From: Halomonas urumqiensis | Lineage (GTDB): Bacteria; Pseudomonadota; Gammaproteobacteria; Pseudomonadales; Halomonadaceae | Direction of reading: 5' to 3' | NCBI RefSeq assembly: GCF_003028575.1 | Contig: NZ_PYUD01000003.1 | Span: 124,001-188,000, forward strand | Length of the DNA: 64,000 nucleotides | Shown here: in pieces, positions 46,554-54,120 of the stretch | How positions within the stretch are numbered: the first letter of the stretch is position 1 | Layout of the letters: every line of letters starts with the position of its first letter | Notes under the pieces: generated by a model | Told to the model about the DNA's origin: nothing | Database searches by the model: none | What the model saw: only the letters and a program-made list of their open reading frames with translations | Program-made: the position numbers and the translations under genes

Positions 46554-47873
46554 TTAGTTGTACAGCACACCAGGCAGCCAGAACACGATGCCCGGCACCA
46601 TGTAGAGAATGAACATCGCCACGAACACCATCAGCAGGAACGGCGCGATCCCGATGAAAATATCGCCGAGCTCGATGCCCTTGGGTGCGATGCCCTTGAG
46701 GTAGAACGCCGACATCGCCATGGGAGGGGTCAAGAACGAGGTCTGGATATTAAGCGCCACCAGCACGCCGAAGAACAACGGATCGATGCCGAACATGTGC
46801 AGCAGTGGCAGGAAGATCGGCACGAAGATGATGATGATCTCGGTCCACTCCAGTGGCCAGCCGAGGATGAAGATCATCAACTGCGCCAACAGCAGGAACT
46901 GCAGGGGCGAAAGCGACAGGCCACTGATCCAGTGCTCGATCAACGAGTGGCCATCGAGCAGCGAGAACACCGACGAGAATATCCACGAGCCGACGAACAG
47001 CCAGCACACCATGGCGCTGGTGCGTGCGGTGAGAAAGACCGCCTCACGCAACCGCTCGAAGGTCAGTTGCCGGTACGCCGCGGCCAGCAGGATGGCACCC
47101 AGTGCGCCGATCCCCGCCGCCTCGTGGGGCGTGGCAAGGCCGAACAGGATCGCGCCAAGCACCGCCATGATCAATACGAACAGCGGCACGAAGGACGTCA
47201 GCAACCCCCAGTAGACCGTCTTGAGCGGCACATTGAGCCGCTCGGGCGGCAACTTCGGCGCCACCGAGGGATTGATCATCGCCCGCCCCATCACATACAG
47301 GATGTACAGGCCGGCCAGCAACAGTCCGGGAATCAGCGCCGCGGCATACAGCCGAACCACCGAGACGCCGGCCATGGCGCCGTACAGAATCAGCATGATG
47401 CTGGGCGGTATAAGGATGCCCAGGCACCCACCGGCGCAGATCACCCCGCTCGACAGCCGCTTGTCGTAGCCGGCATTGAGCATCGCCGGCAGCGCCAGCA
47501 ACCCCATCAGCGTCACCACGGCCCCGACGATACCGGTGGCGGTGGCGAACAGTGCGCAGGTGATCAGGCTCGCCACCGCAAGGGATGCCGGCATGCCGCG
47601 AGCCGCCAGTTGCAGGCTGGAAAACAGCCTGTCGAGGATGTTCGCCCGTTCGACCATGTACCCCATGAACAGGAACAGTGGCACGGCAATCAACACGTCG
47701 TTGGACATGACGCCATAGGTACGCTGCACCAGTAGCGAGAAGATGATGTCGCCGATGGCGAAATAGCCAAAGCCGATACCCATGGCGATCAGCGTGAAGG
47801 CGATAGGAAAGCCGAGCATGATCAGGATGACCAGCATACCCAGCATCATCATGCCGATTTCTGGCTGGCTCAT
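46554..47873 (-). CDS. TRAP transporter large permease (DctM/FcbT3 family)
   Basis: The ATG at 47873, with GGAGGG before it, gives 439 residues; frames further upstream run into the DctQ gene. About twelve helices are seen; CAGGCLGILIPPSIMLILYGAMAGVSV near residues 140-166 is the DctM signature. It overlaps dctQ by 4 bases. TRAP permeases use the sodium gradient to take up organic acids delivered by the periplasmic protein. The whole set belongs to the TakP/FcbT group, whose members move keto acids or mono- and dicarboxylates. Confidence 0.9.
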   Translation of the reverse strand: MSQPEIGMMMLGMLVILIMLGFPIAFTLIAMGIGFGYFAIGDIIFSLLVQRTYGVMSNDVLIAVPLFLFMGYMVERANILDRLFSSLQLAARGMPASLAVASLITCALFATATGIVGAVVTLMGLLALPAMLNAGYDKRLSSGVICAGGCLGILIPPSIMLILYGAMAGVSVVRLYAAALIPGLLLAGLYILYVMGRAMINPSVAPKLPPERLNVPLKTVYWGLLTSFVPLFVLIMAVLGAILFGLATPHEAAGIGALGAILLAAAYRQLTFERLREAVFLTARTSAMVCWLFVGSWIFSSVFSLLDGHSLIEHWISGLSLSPLQFLLLAQLMIFILGWPLEWTEIIIIFVPIFLPLLHMFGIDPLFFGVLVALNIQTSFLTPPMAMSAFYLKGIAPKGIELGDIFIGIAPFLLMVFVAMFILYMVPGIVFWLPGVLYN

Positions 47874-48466
47874 GAGCGGCCCTCCCCATTGTCCGACTCG
47901 ACAGCGTCGATTTCGTCCTGCTTGTTGACCGGCACCTGGATCTCCTCCACGTCGCCAAGGCGACGCGGCCACGCACCCTGTTTCAGGCAGAGTATGCAGC
48001 GACACACCTCGGCCATGCCCTGCAGTGCCAGCAACGCGGCACAGGCGGGAATCACGAACTTGTAAGGCCAGATGGGCGGCCCACCGGGGGTGAAGGAGCT
48101 GTGTTCATCCTGGCGAAACGAGATCCCGAAGAAATCCCAGCCACTCCACACCAGGGCGATGATGCCCGGAAAGAAAAACAGCAGGTAGAGCACGAGCTCC
48201 AGCCCGGCCTGCATGCGGGTCGGGAAGTAGCGGGATACCACATCGGCTCGCACATGGGCATTGTGTGCAAGCGCATAGGCACCGCTCATCATGAACAGAG
48301 TGCCGTAGAGCATGTAGCTGGTGTCATAGGCCCAGGTAGTGGGAGCGCCCAGGACATAGCGCATGAAGACCTCGTAGCTCACCACGAAGGTCAGAAGCAG
48401 GATGCTCCAGGCGAACAGCTTGCCCACCCAGGTACTGATATGGTCGATGAAGAAGATGAAGCGCAT
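47870..48466 (-). CDS. TRAP transporter small permease (DctQ family)
   Basis: This is a 198-residue protein with four helices (first at about residues 10-33) typical of DctQ, including WAYDTSYMLYGTLFMMSGAYAL and the HVRADVV loop. It has an acidic C-terminal tail of about 30 residues beyond the last helix. The stop overlaps the start of the large permease. It lies 111 bases behind the binding-protein gene, with hairpins in between. Confidence 0.88.
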   Translation of the reverse strand: MRFIFFIDHISTWVGKLFAWSILLLTFVVSYEVFMRYVLGAPTTWAYDTSYMLYGTLFMMSGAYALAHNAHVRADVVSRYFPTRMQAGLELVLYLLFFFPGIIALVWSGWDFFGISFRQDEHSSFTPGGPPIWPYKFVIPACAALLALQGMAEVCRCILCLKQGAWPRRLGDVEEIQVPVNKQDEIDAVESDNGEGRS

Positions 48467-48483
48467 GGCGACCTCTCACCGAT

Positions 48484-48510
48484 GGGCGCCGCCCCTCCGG
48501 AGCGGCGCCC
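48484..48510. repeat. GC-rich stem-loop between the TRAP binding-protein and small-permease genes
   Basis: GGGCGCCGC (48484-48492) pairs perfectly with GCGGCGCCC (48502-48510), and a second GGCGCC-rich structure follows at about 48530-48545. Such intercistronic hairpins commonly protect the abundant binding-protein message or reduce read-through to the permeases. Confidence 0.5.
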
Positions 48511-48577
48511 TGGTCTCGAACCAGGCGCCTTCCTGGCGCCGGGACCCTTTGGCATTGGGCGCTTGCGCGCGAACGGC

Positions 48578-49786
48578 CTACAGGATCGTGGAGGTGTCGG
48601 TGGGCGCCTTGTTGTAGAAATGGCGATAGGCGGGTTCCTTCGGAGCCGTGCCTTCCAGGTGGAAACCGACCACCCGCTCACAGTACTCGCGCTGATGATC
48701 GACCACCTTCTTGAAGAACTCATCGCTGGATTCACGCTCTATCACCGCATCCCAGGCGGCGAGCTGCGCTTCGAGCACCGAGTCCGGGGTGATATAGGTC
48801 TGCACCCCCTGCTCCTCACGCATGCCATTCAGGTCACGCGGATAACGCTCCATGGCCTTCCAGTACATCTCCGATGATGCGGCCTTGGCGGCGTATTCGA
48901 GGATCGCCTGGAACTCCTCGGGCAAGCTGTCGTGCTTGGTCTTGTTGAAGATGATTTCGAACGCCTCGCAGTCCTGATGATAACTGCGCAGCATCCAGGT
49001 CTTGCTGACATCGGGAAAGCCGAGCAGGCGATCCGACGACGGATTGTTGAATTCAGCGCCATCCAGCAGGCCACGGTCCATGGCTGGCACGATGTCGCCA
49101 CCGCCCATGATGGTCACCGCCGCACCGAACTCGTTCATGAGGTCCGCCCCCAGGCCAACGGTGCGGTACTTCAGGCCACGCAGGTCGTCGGCACTGGTGA
49201 TCGGTTCCTTGAACCAACCCAGCGCCTGGGTCGGCATCGGCCCAGTCTGGTAACCGATCAGAGGCAGCTCGAGCATCTCCAGCAGTTCGGCGTAGAGCTC
49301 ACGCCCACCGCCGGTCCAGAACCAGGCCAGGAACTGGTGGGCATCCCAGCCGAACGGCGGTGGCGTACCGAACAGCGAGAAGGCCTTGTGCTTGCCATAC
49401 CAGTAGGCGGTCACACCATGGCCGCCATCCAGAGCGCCGGAGATCACCGCGTCCTGAAGCTGCAGCGCTCCGACAACCGCACCGGCCGGCAGCAGGTTGA
49501 GGTTCAGCCGGCCACCCGACATCTCGTTGACAATGCGCACGTAGTCCGAAGCGAACTCATGGAAGATGTCCTGGTTTGGCCAGGTACTCTGGAAGCGCAA
49601 CGTGGTGGTCTGGGCCACCGCGATGCTCGGAAAGCCTACCGCGGCGGCGGCCCCGGCACCTACGGCGGCAGCCGAGCCAGTCAGGAAGCGTCGGCGAGAA
49701 GTGCTTGGCGGCGTCTCGGCTGTGACGGGTTTAACGGCAGATTCTGTGGATGATTCTGTGGGAGTTGGCGTCTTGTCGTTAGCCAT
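48578..49786 (-). CDS. TRAP transporter substrate-binding protein, Tat-exported (TakP/FcbT1 family)
   Basis: This 402-residue protein has a twin-arginine signal (TSRRRFLTGSAAAVG, about residues 29-43, cleavage near SIAVA-Q), so it is exported folded. The mature part matches the TakP-type DctP branch: LRFQSTWPNQDIFHEFA, GALDGGHGVTAYWYGKHKAF, and GLKYRTVGLGADLMNEFGA, where the Arg binds the ligand carboxylate. It is the first gene of the TRAP operon, in the order binding protein, small permease, large permease. The ligand is likely a keto acid or carboxylate. Confidence 0.88.
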   Translation of the reverse strand: MANDKTPTPTESSTESAVKPVTAETPPSTSRRRFLTGSAAAVGAGAAAAVGFPSIAVAQTTTLRFQSTWPNQDIFHEFASDYVRIVNEMSGGRLNLNLLPAGAVVGALQLQDAVISGALDGGHGVTAYWYGKHKAFSLFGTPPPFGWDAHQFLAWFWTGGGRELYAELLEMLELPLIGYQTGPMPTQALGWFKEPITSADDLRGLKYRTVGLGADLMNEFGAAVTIMGGGDIVPAMDRGLLDGAEFNNPSSDRLLGFPDVSKTWMLRSYHQDCEAFEIIFNKTKHDSLPEEFQAILEYAAKAASSEMYWKAMERYPRDLNGMREEQGVQTYITPDSVLEAQLAAWDAVIERESSDEFFKKVVDHQREYCERVVGFHLEGTAPKEPAYRHFYNKAPTDTSTIL

Positions 49787-50212
49787 TGGATTCTCCAGTG
49801 TGGCGTGTCGTTATTATTGTCCGGCGACCCGGGGCCTTGCCGGAGCGGCGTTCCTTCCCGAAGGCATCCTGCGCCGGTATCACTTCCTTGCTATCCGTTT
49901 TGGCAGTCGGTCATATCAGGTATAGCTTGTTCACCCCTCGTCTCAAGTCGCACGCCGAAAAACCTTCCACGTTGGCCTATACATTATTCAACGCAGGGTT
50001 GCAGGAGCGCCGGGATATGCGTATTTTATTTGAACGTTCATTCAAGAAAAATATCGCACTCAGTGAGAAACGCCCTAACACTGCCGGGACGGCAGCCAAG
50101 GCAAGGTGTGCTTTCGATTGTGGGTCGCAGGTGAATCACCCGTCGCGGAACAATCAACAGCGCGCCAATCACTCGAGTGAGCCCATCAACCGACTGACAG
50201 GAGCTCAATTGC
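49787..50212. promoter_or_regulatory. divergent promoter region between the TRAP operon and the BCCT gene
   Basis: No gene is visible in these 426 bases. The most notable element is a BetI-like palindrome at 50031-50040. The middle (49870-50030) is AT-richer than its surroundings and probably carries promoters. I could not assign -35/-10 boxes with confidence. Confidence 0.6.
50031..50040. promoter_or_regulatory. BetI-like operator TGAACGTTCA
   Basis: A perfect 10-bp palindrome sits 172 bases before the BCCT start, in the wider context TTGAACGTTCAT. BetI sites in E. coli and marine bacteria have a TTGAACGTTCAA-like core. No betI gene is in the window, so the regulator would be encoded elsewhere. 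Confidence 0.5.
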
Positions 50213-52261
50213 ATGGCGCATGACACTTCGCCACCCGAGCAACGCGACCGGCTGAATTCCGTGGTTTTCCACGGGTCGGTCGCCGGTATCCTCATCTTCC
50301 TGGTGCTGACCATGGTCTTCACCGAACAGGCTGGCGCCTTCTTCGACGCGGGCCTGGCCTGGGTCAGCCAAACCTTTGGCTGGTATTACATGCTGGCGGT
50401 TCTCGCCTACCTGGTGTTCGTGATCGCTATCGGCTGCTCGCGGTACGGAAGCATCAGGCTCGGTCCAGATCACTCACGGCCCGAGTTCTCGCTGCTCTCC
50501 TGGTCGGCGATGCTGTTCGCCGCCGGCATCGGTATCGACCTGCTGTTCTTCAGCGTAGCCGAGCCGGTCTCCCATTACCTTGCACCACCGGATCTCGAAC
50601 CAGAAAGTCAGGCCGCCATGCGCAACGCCGTGGTGCAGACCTACCTGCACTGGGGGCTTTCCGGTTGGGGTCTGTATGTGCTGATGGGCATGTCACTGGC
50701 CTACTTCAGCTATCGTCATCGCCTGCCCCTGGCCATCCGCAGCGCGCTCTACCCACTGCTCGGCAAGCGGATCCATGGCCCGATCGGTAACGCCGTCGAT
50801 ATCACCGCGGTCATTTCCACGGTATTCGGCATCGCCACCAGCCTCGGCATCGGCGTGATCCAGCTCAACTATGGCCTCGCCTACATGTTCGACGTGCCGG
50901 AGAGCCTCTCGGTGCAGGTCATCCTGATCGCCATGGTCGTGGTACTGGCGACCATCTCGGTGGTCAGCGGCGTGGAAAAGGGCATTCGCCGGCTGTCGGA
51001 ATTCAACATGCTGCTGGCACTGGCACTGCTGCTGTTCGTGCTGTTCCAGGGCCATACCCTGACACTGCTCGACATGATGGTGAACAACGCCGGCGACTAC
51101 CTGTCCGGCTTCGTCGCCAAGAGCTTCGACACCTATGCCTTCGCCGGCGAAGAGGCCAGCGAATGGAAGATGTGGTGGACGATCTTCTTCTGGGGCTGGT
51201 GGATCGCCTGGACTCCGTTCGTCGGCCTGTTCCTGGCGCGCATCTCACGCGGTCGCACCATTCGCGAGTTCGTCGCCGGCGCACTGTTCATCCCGCTGGC
51301 GTTCATGATGGTGTGGATGTCGGTGATGGGTAACAGCGGCATCGAACTGGTGGCCAACCAGGGCGTGGCGGAACTCGGCGAGCAGGCACTCAATACACCG
51401 CAGACCACCCTCTATACTCTGCTCGAGCACTATCCATGGGTCGGTCTCACCGCTGGCGTGGTGACAGTGCTTGGCATCGTGTTCTTCATTACCTCGGCGG
51501 ACTCCGGCGCCCTGGTGCTGGCCAATTTCACCTCGATTCTTTCCGATGTGAACCACGACGCACCGGTCAAGCTGCGCATCTTCTGGTCGGTGGTGATCGG
51601 CCTGATCACCGTGGCGCTGCTGATGGCCGGCGGACTCTCGGCACTGCAGAGTGCCGTGGTGATCACTGCCCTGCCCTTCTCGCTGGTGATATTCGCGATC
51701 ATGGTGGGCATGATAAAGGCACTGAAACTCGAAGGCAGCAAGGCCGATGCGCGCCGTCAAGTGTCTGGTACAGCACCGGGCGGAGACTGGCGCGAGCGCC
51801 TCGACCGTGCGCTGGACACCTCCACTCGCGCCGGTGCCGCCGCCACCATCGAGCACGCCATTCGCCCCGCGCTCACCCAGTTCGCCGAGGAACTGCGCAG
51901 CCGTGGCCAGGACGCCTCGGTGAGCGAGGAGCAGATCGACGGAGACCCATTGCCGAGCCTGACCCTGCAGGTAAGCCTCGAGGAAGCCGCAAGCTTCGTC
52001 TACCAGGTCTGCCCGCACCGCATGCGCACACCGAGCTTCTTGCCGGTGGATGATGATTATTATGTGCGGCTCGATGTGTTCCTCGCCGAGGGCGGCACCG
52101 GGCAGGACCTCAACGGCTACACCCGTGGCCAGGTCATCGGTGACGTGCTTTCCGAGTACGAGCGGCACCTGCACTTCCTGGCGCTTGCCGGTCAAGATGG
52201 CCAGGTCCAGGCCATGCCCGGCACCATCGGTGACCTGCCGGATGGCGTCACCCAGTCCTGA
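50213..52261 (+). CDS. betT: BCCT-family choline/glycine betaine transporter, BetT-like
   Basis: This is a 682-residue carrier with twelve helices. The BCCT signature region reads EWKMWWTIFFWGWWIAWTPFVGLFLARISRGRT-like (about residues 320-352), with the aromatic choline-binding Trp residues. A C-terminal cytoplasmic domain of about 170 residues follows the last helix, as in osmoregulated BetT. It would import choline or betaine with protons or sodium at high salinity. AGGAG lies 9 bases before the ATG. The BetI-like site upstream supports choline. Confidence 0.88.
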   Translation: MAHDTSPPEQRDRLNSVVFHGSVAGILIFLVLTMVFTEQAGAFFDAGLAWVSQTFGWYYMLAVLAYLVFVIAIGCSRYGSIRLGPDHSRPEFSLLSWSAMLFAAGIGIDLLFFSVAEPVSHYLAPPDLEPESQAAMRNAVVQTYLHWGLSGWGLYVLMGMSLAYFSYRHRLPLAIRSALYPLLGKRIHGPIGNAVDITAVISTVFGIATSLGIGVIQLNYGLAYMFDVPESLSVQVILIAMVVVLATISVVSGVEKGIRRLSEFNMLLALALLLFVLFQGHTLTLLDMMVNNAGDYLSGFVAKSFDTYAFAGEEASEWKMWWTIFFWGWWIAWTPFVGLFLARISRGRTIREFVAGALFIPLAFMMVWMSVMGNSGIELVANQGVAELGEQALNTPQTTLYTLLEHYPWVGLTAGVVTVLGIVFFITSADSGALVLANFTSILSDVNHDAPVKLRIFWSVVIGLITVALLMAGGLSALQSAVVITALPFSLVIFAIMVGMIKALKLEGSKADARRQVSGTAPGGDWRERLDRALDTSTRAGAAATIEHAIRPALTQFAEELRSRGQDASVSEEQIDGDPLPSLTLQVSLEEAASFVYQVCPHRMRTPSFLPVDDDYYVRLDVFLAEGGTGQDLNGYTRGQVIGDVLSEYERHLHFLALAGQDGQVQAMPGTIGDLPDGVTQS

Positions 52262-52289
52262 CCACGCAAGACGCCAGGCGAGCATGAAG

Positions 52290-52317
52290 CGGCGGCACCC
52301 GTGGGTGCCGCCGTTTT
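52290..52317 (+). terminator. rho-independent terminator of the BCCT gene
   Basis: CGGCGGCACCC (52290-52300) pairs with GGGTGCCGCCG (52303-52313), followed by TTTTATC. It lies 29 bases behind the stop codon. Confidence 0.88.
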
Positions 52318-52344
52318 ATCGTCAGTTCTTTGACGCACTCCACT

Positions 52345-52926
52345 TCAGTTGCGCGGATCGTCCGCCGGATCCAGATACTCGATACCCCATGGCCCGGTGC
52401 CATGCAACTGGAAGACGGTCTCGCCCTCGGCATGACCATACATCGGATCCCCCGGGGACATGATGGCGAAGTCACCTTCCTCCAGGGCGTGCGTGTCATC
52501 CTCATCGTAGCGCTCGCCATGGGCGAAGTGCAGGGTACCCTCGAGTACCGTCACCCGCTCGTAGGCGGGATGGATATGGGGCTTGATCTGATAGCCATCC
52601 TCAAGACGAAGACGCATGGTGAAGGGTTCCTCCTCGCTTAACGATCCTTCGATGATGGCGATCTCCGCGCCTTCGCCCATCGAGCCTACCGGCCCCCATT
52701 CCAGGGCATCGGCGCTGCCGATCAAGTGGCCATCTCCACGATAGGTCTCTGCCTGAAGGGGCCCCGCCGCCAGCATCAGTGCCAGGATGGGCGCGACAGC
52801 GACAAGTGGCTTGTTCATGCAGGTATTCTTGGGGGTTTCCTCATCGCGGTACATCGCCTTGACCCGGGATTCGAGCTCCCCCCGATCCACCGCCGAGGGT
52901 GCATTGACTGCTGCCGTATTGGTCAT
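52345..52926 (-). CDS. cupin-domain protein with an odd N-terminal extension
   Basis: The ATG at 52926 has a strong AGGAG and gives 193 residues. Residues 60-193 are a cupin (IKPHIHPAYERVTVLEGTLHF, then GDFAIMSPGDPMYGHAEGE), with metal-type His and Glu ligands. A signal-peptide-like stretch starts at residue 37 (MNKPLVAVAPILALMLAAGPLQA). The first 30 residues (GELESRVKAMYRDE) resemble the start of ArsM-like methyltransferases such as the one at 54121. So this looks like a cupin gene whose own start was overrun by an in-frame leftover. An internal start at 52818 is the alternative. It shares a divergent ECF-type promoter. Confidence 0.7.
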   Translation of the reverse strand: MTNTAAVNAPSAVDRGELESRVKAMYRDEETPKNTCMNKPLVAVAPILALMLAAGPLQAETYRGDGHLIGSADALEWGPVGSMGEGAEIAIIEGSLSEEEPFTMRLRLEDGYQIKPHIHPAYERVTVLEGTLHFAHGERYDEDDTHALEEGDFAIMSPGDPMYGHAEGETVFQLHGTGPWGIEYLDPADDPRN

Positions 52927-52983
52927 GGTGATTCTCCTCTGCGTCTGCGGTTTTCACGACACCACTGATGTCGCAGCCACAAG

Positions 52984-53009
52984 GACGCAATGGCGCCTTT
53001 CGTTGTTCC
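52984..53009 (-). promoter_or_regulatory. predicted ECF-sigma promoter for the cupin gene
   Basis: On the minus strand GGAAC (53009-53005) and CGTC (52987-52984) are separated by 17 bases. The predicted start of transcription falls about 50 bases before the cupin ATG. The same pair and spacing appear on the plus strand at 53032-53057. Confidence 0.6.
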
Positions 53010-53031
53010 CGGCTGCCTTCATGCAGCGACG

Positions 53032-53057
53032 GGAACTCCGACAGCGGCGACGACGTC
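53032..53057 (+). promoter_or_regulatory. predicted ECF-sigma promoter for the sigma/anti-sigma operon
   Basis: GGAAC (53032-53036) and CGTC (53054-53057) are 17 bases apart, the form of many ECF promoters with a GGAAC -35. It lies before the sigma gene itself, which implies autoregulation. Confidence 0.6.
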
Positions 53058-53194
53058 CCTGCCCACATACCCGCTTGCCCAGAGATTCACCACCGACCAT
53101 GCTCAAAGAGGACACCATGCCATTCGCCGGCCTACTCGCCTGTGCATCACTCCGGGAAACGCGATTCGAGGATGGCATGACCGAGGAGAGCGTC

Positions 53195-53839
53195 ATGACG
53201 CAGCCTGAGTACCGGTCGCGACGCGCCTGGTTCGAGGCACGCCTGACCCCACTCATGGATAGGCTCTACGGCACTGCCCTGCGCCTTACCCGCCACCCCG
53301 ACGATGCCGAGGACATCGTCGCCGAGGCGGTGGCACGCGCCTGGCGTCATCTCGATGAGCTGCGCGACCCGGAACGCTTCGAGGCCTGGCTGTTCCACAT
53401 CCTCAGTAACGTCTTCATCAGCGAATGGCGGCGGCGGCGCAGTCACCCTCAGCACTGCACCGAGGACGAGGCGCCCGCACCAGACGAGCTGCACGCCACA
53501 GACTTCACACTGTTCGCGCAACTTCACCAACCTTTCCTGCTGTGGTGGGGAAGTCTGGAAGAGCAGTTCTTCAATTCGTTGCTGGAAACGGATCTACGCC
53601 AAGCACTGGACGCGTTGCCGGATCCCTTCCGAGTGGTGATGGTGATGGTCGAGCTGCAAGGCCATCGCTATGGCGAGGTTGCCGAGTTGCTGGACATCCC
53701 GCTGGGTACGGTAAGGTCGCGGCTCAACCGTGCCCGCGGCCTGCTTCAGAAAACCCTTTGGCAGCAGGCACGCGACGCCGGCATTCTGCCACCGGAACAT
53801 GATCGGCACGCGTCGGATTCACAAGGAGATGCATCGTGA
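53195..53839 (+). CDS. ECF-family RNA polymerase sigma factor
   Basis: From the ATG at 53195 (GAGGAG six bases before) the protein has 214 residues; an alternative start at 53117 also has a ribosome site. Region 2 (RLYGTALRLTRHPDDAEDIV, then AWRHLDELRDPERFEAWLFHI) and region 4 (EVAELLDIPLGTVRSRLNRAR) are clear, joined by a long linker with an acidic part and an aromatic LLWWGSLEEQF stretch. The last codons overlap the anti-sigma start by 4 bases. It should read the two GGAAC-N17-CGTC promoters. Confidence 0.88.
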   Translation: MTQPEYRSRRAWFEARLTPLMDRLYGTALRLTRHPDDAEDIVAEAVARAWRHLDELRDPERFEAWLFHILSNVFISEWRRRRSHPQHCTEDEAPAPDELHATDFTLFAQLHQPFLLWWGSLEEQFFNSLLETDLRQALDALPDPFRVVMVMVELQGHRYGEVAELLDIPLGTVRSRLNRARGLLQKTLWQQARDAGILPPEHDRHASDSQGDAS

Positions 53840-54093
53840 AGCACAGGGAATTGAGTTGTGAACAGGTCATTGCCCGGTTGTTCGACTACCTCGACCATGA
53901 GCTGGACGACCGGCAGGCGGCCGAGCTCGAGCAACACCTCGCTCGCTGTCGTGACTGCTTCTCACGCAGCGAATTCGAGAAACGGCTGCGTGCCAGACTG
54001 GCAGACAGCGCCACACAGCCGGCTCCACCACAAATGCATCGGCGCATTGGAAGACTGCTCGACGACTTCGACGATGCACCTCCCACGTGCTGA
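53836..54093 (+). CDS. zinc-binding anti-sigma factor (ZAS/zf-HC2), RsrA-like spacing
   Basis: This soluble protein has 85 residues and no membrane segment. The zinc motif is Cys8, His34, Cys38 and Cys41 (HLARCRDC), with the same spacing (26, 4, 3) as the redox switch of Streptomyces RsrA. The last residue is Cys85, a possible disulfide partner. It is coupled to the sigma gene by an ATGA overlap. It probably holds the sigma factor until thiol oxidation or metal stress releases zinc. Confidence 0.85.
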   Translation: MKHRELSCEQVIARLFDYLDHELDDRQAAELEQHLARCRDCFSRSEFEKRLRARLADSATQPAPPQMHRRIGRLLDDFDDAPPTC

Positions 54094-54120
54094 TGGGTGA
54101 TAGCCCAGGAGGAAGACCTC

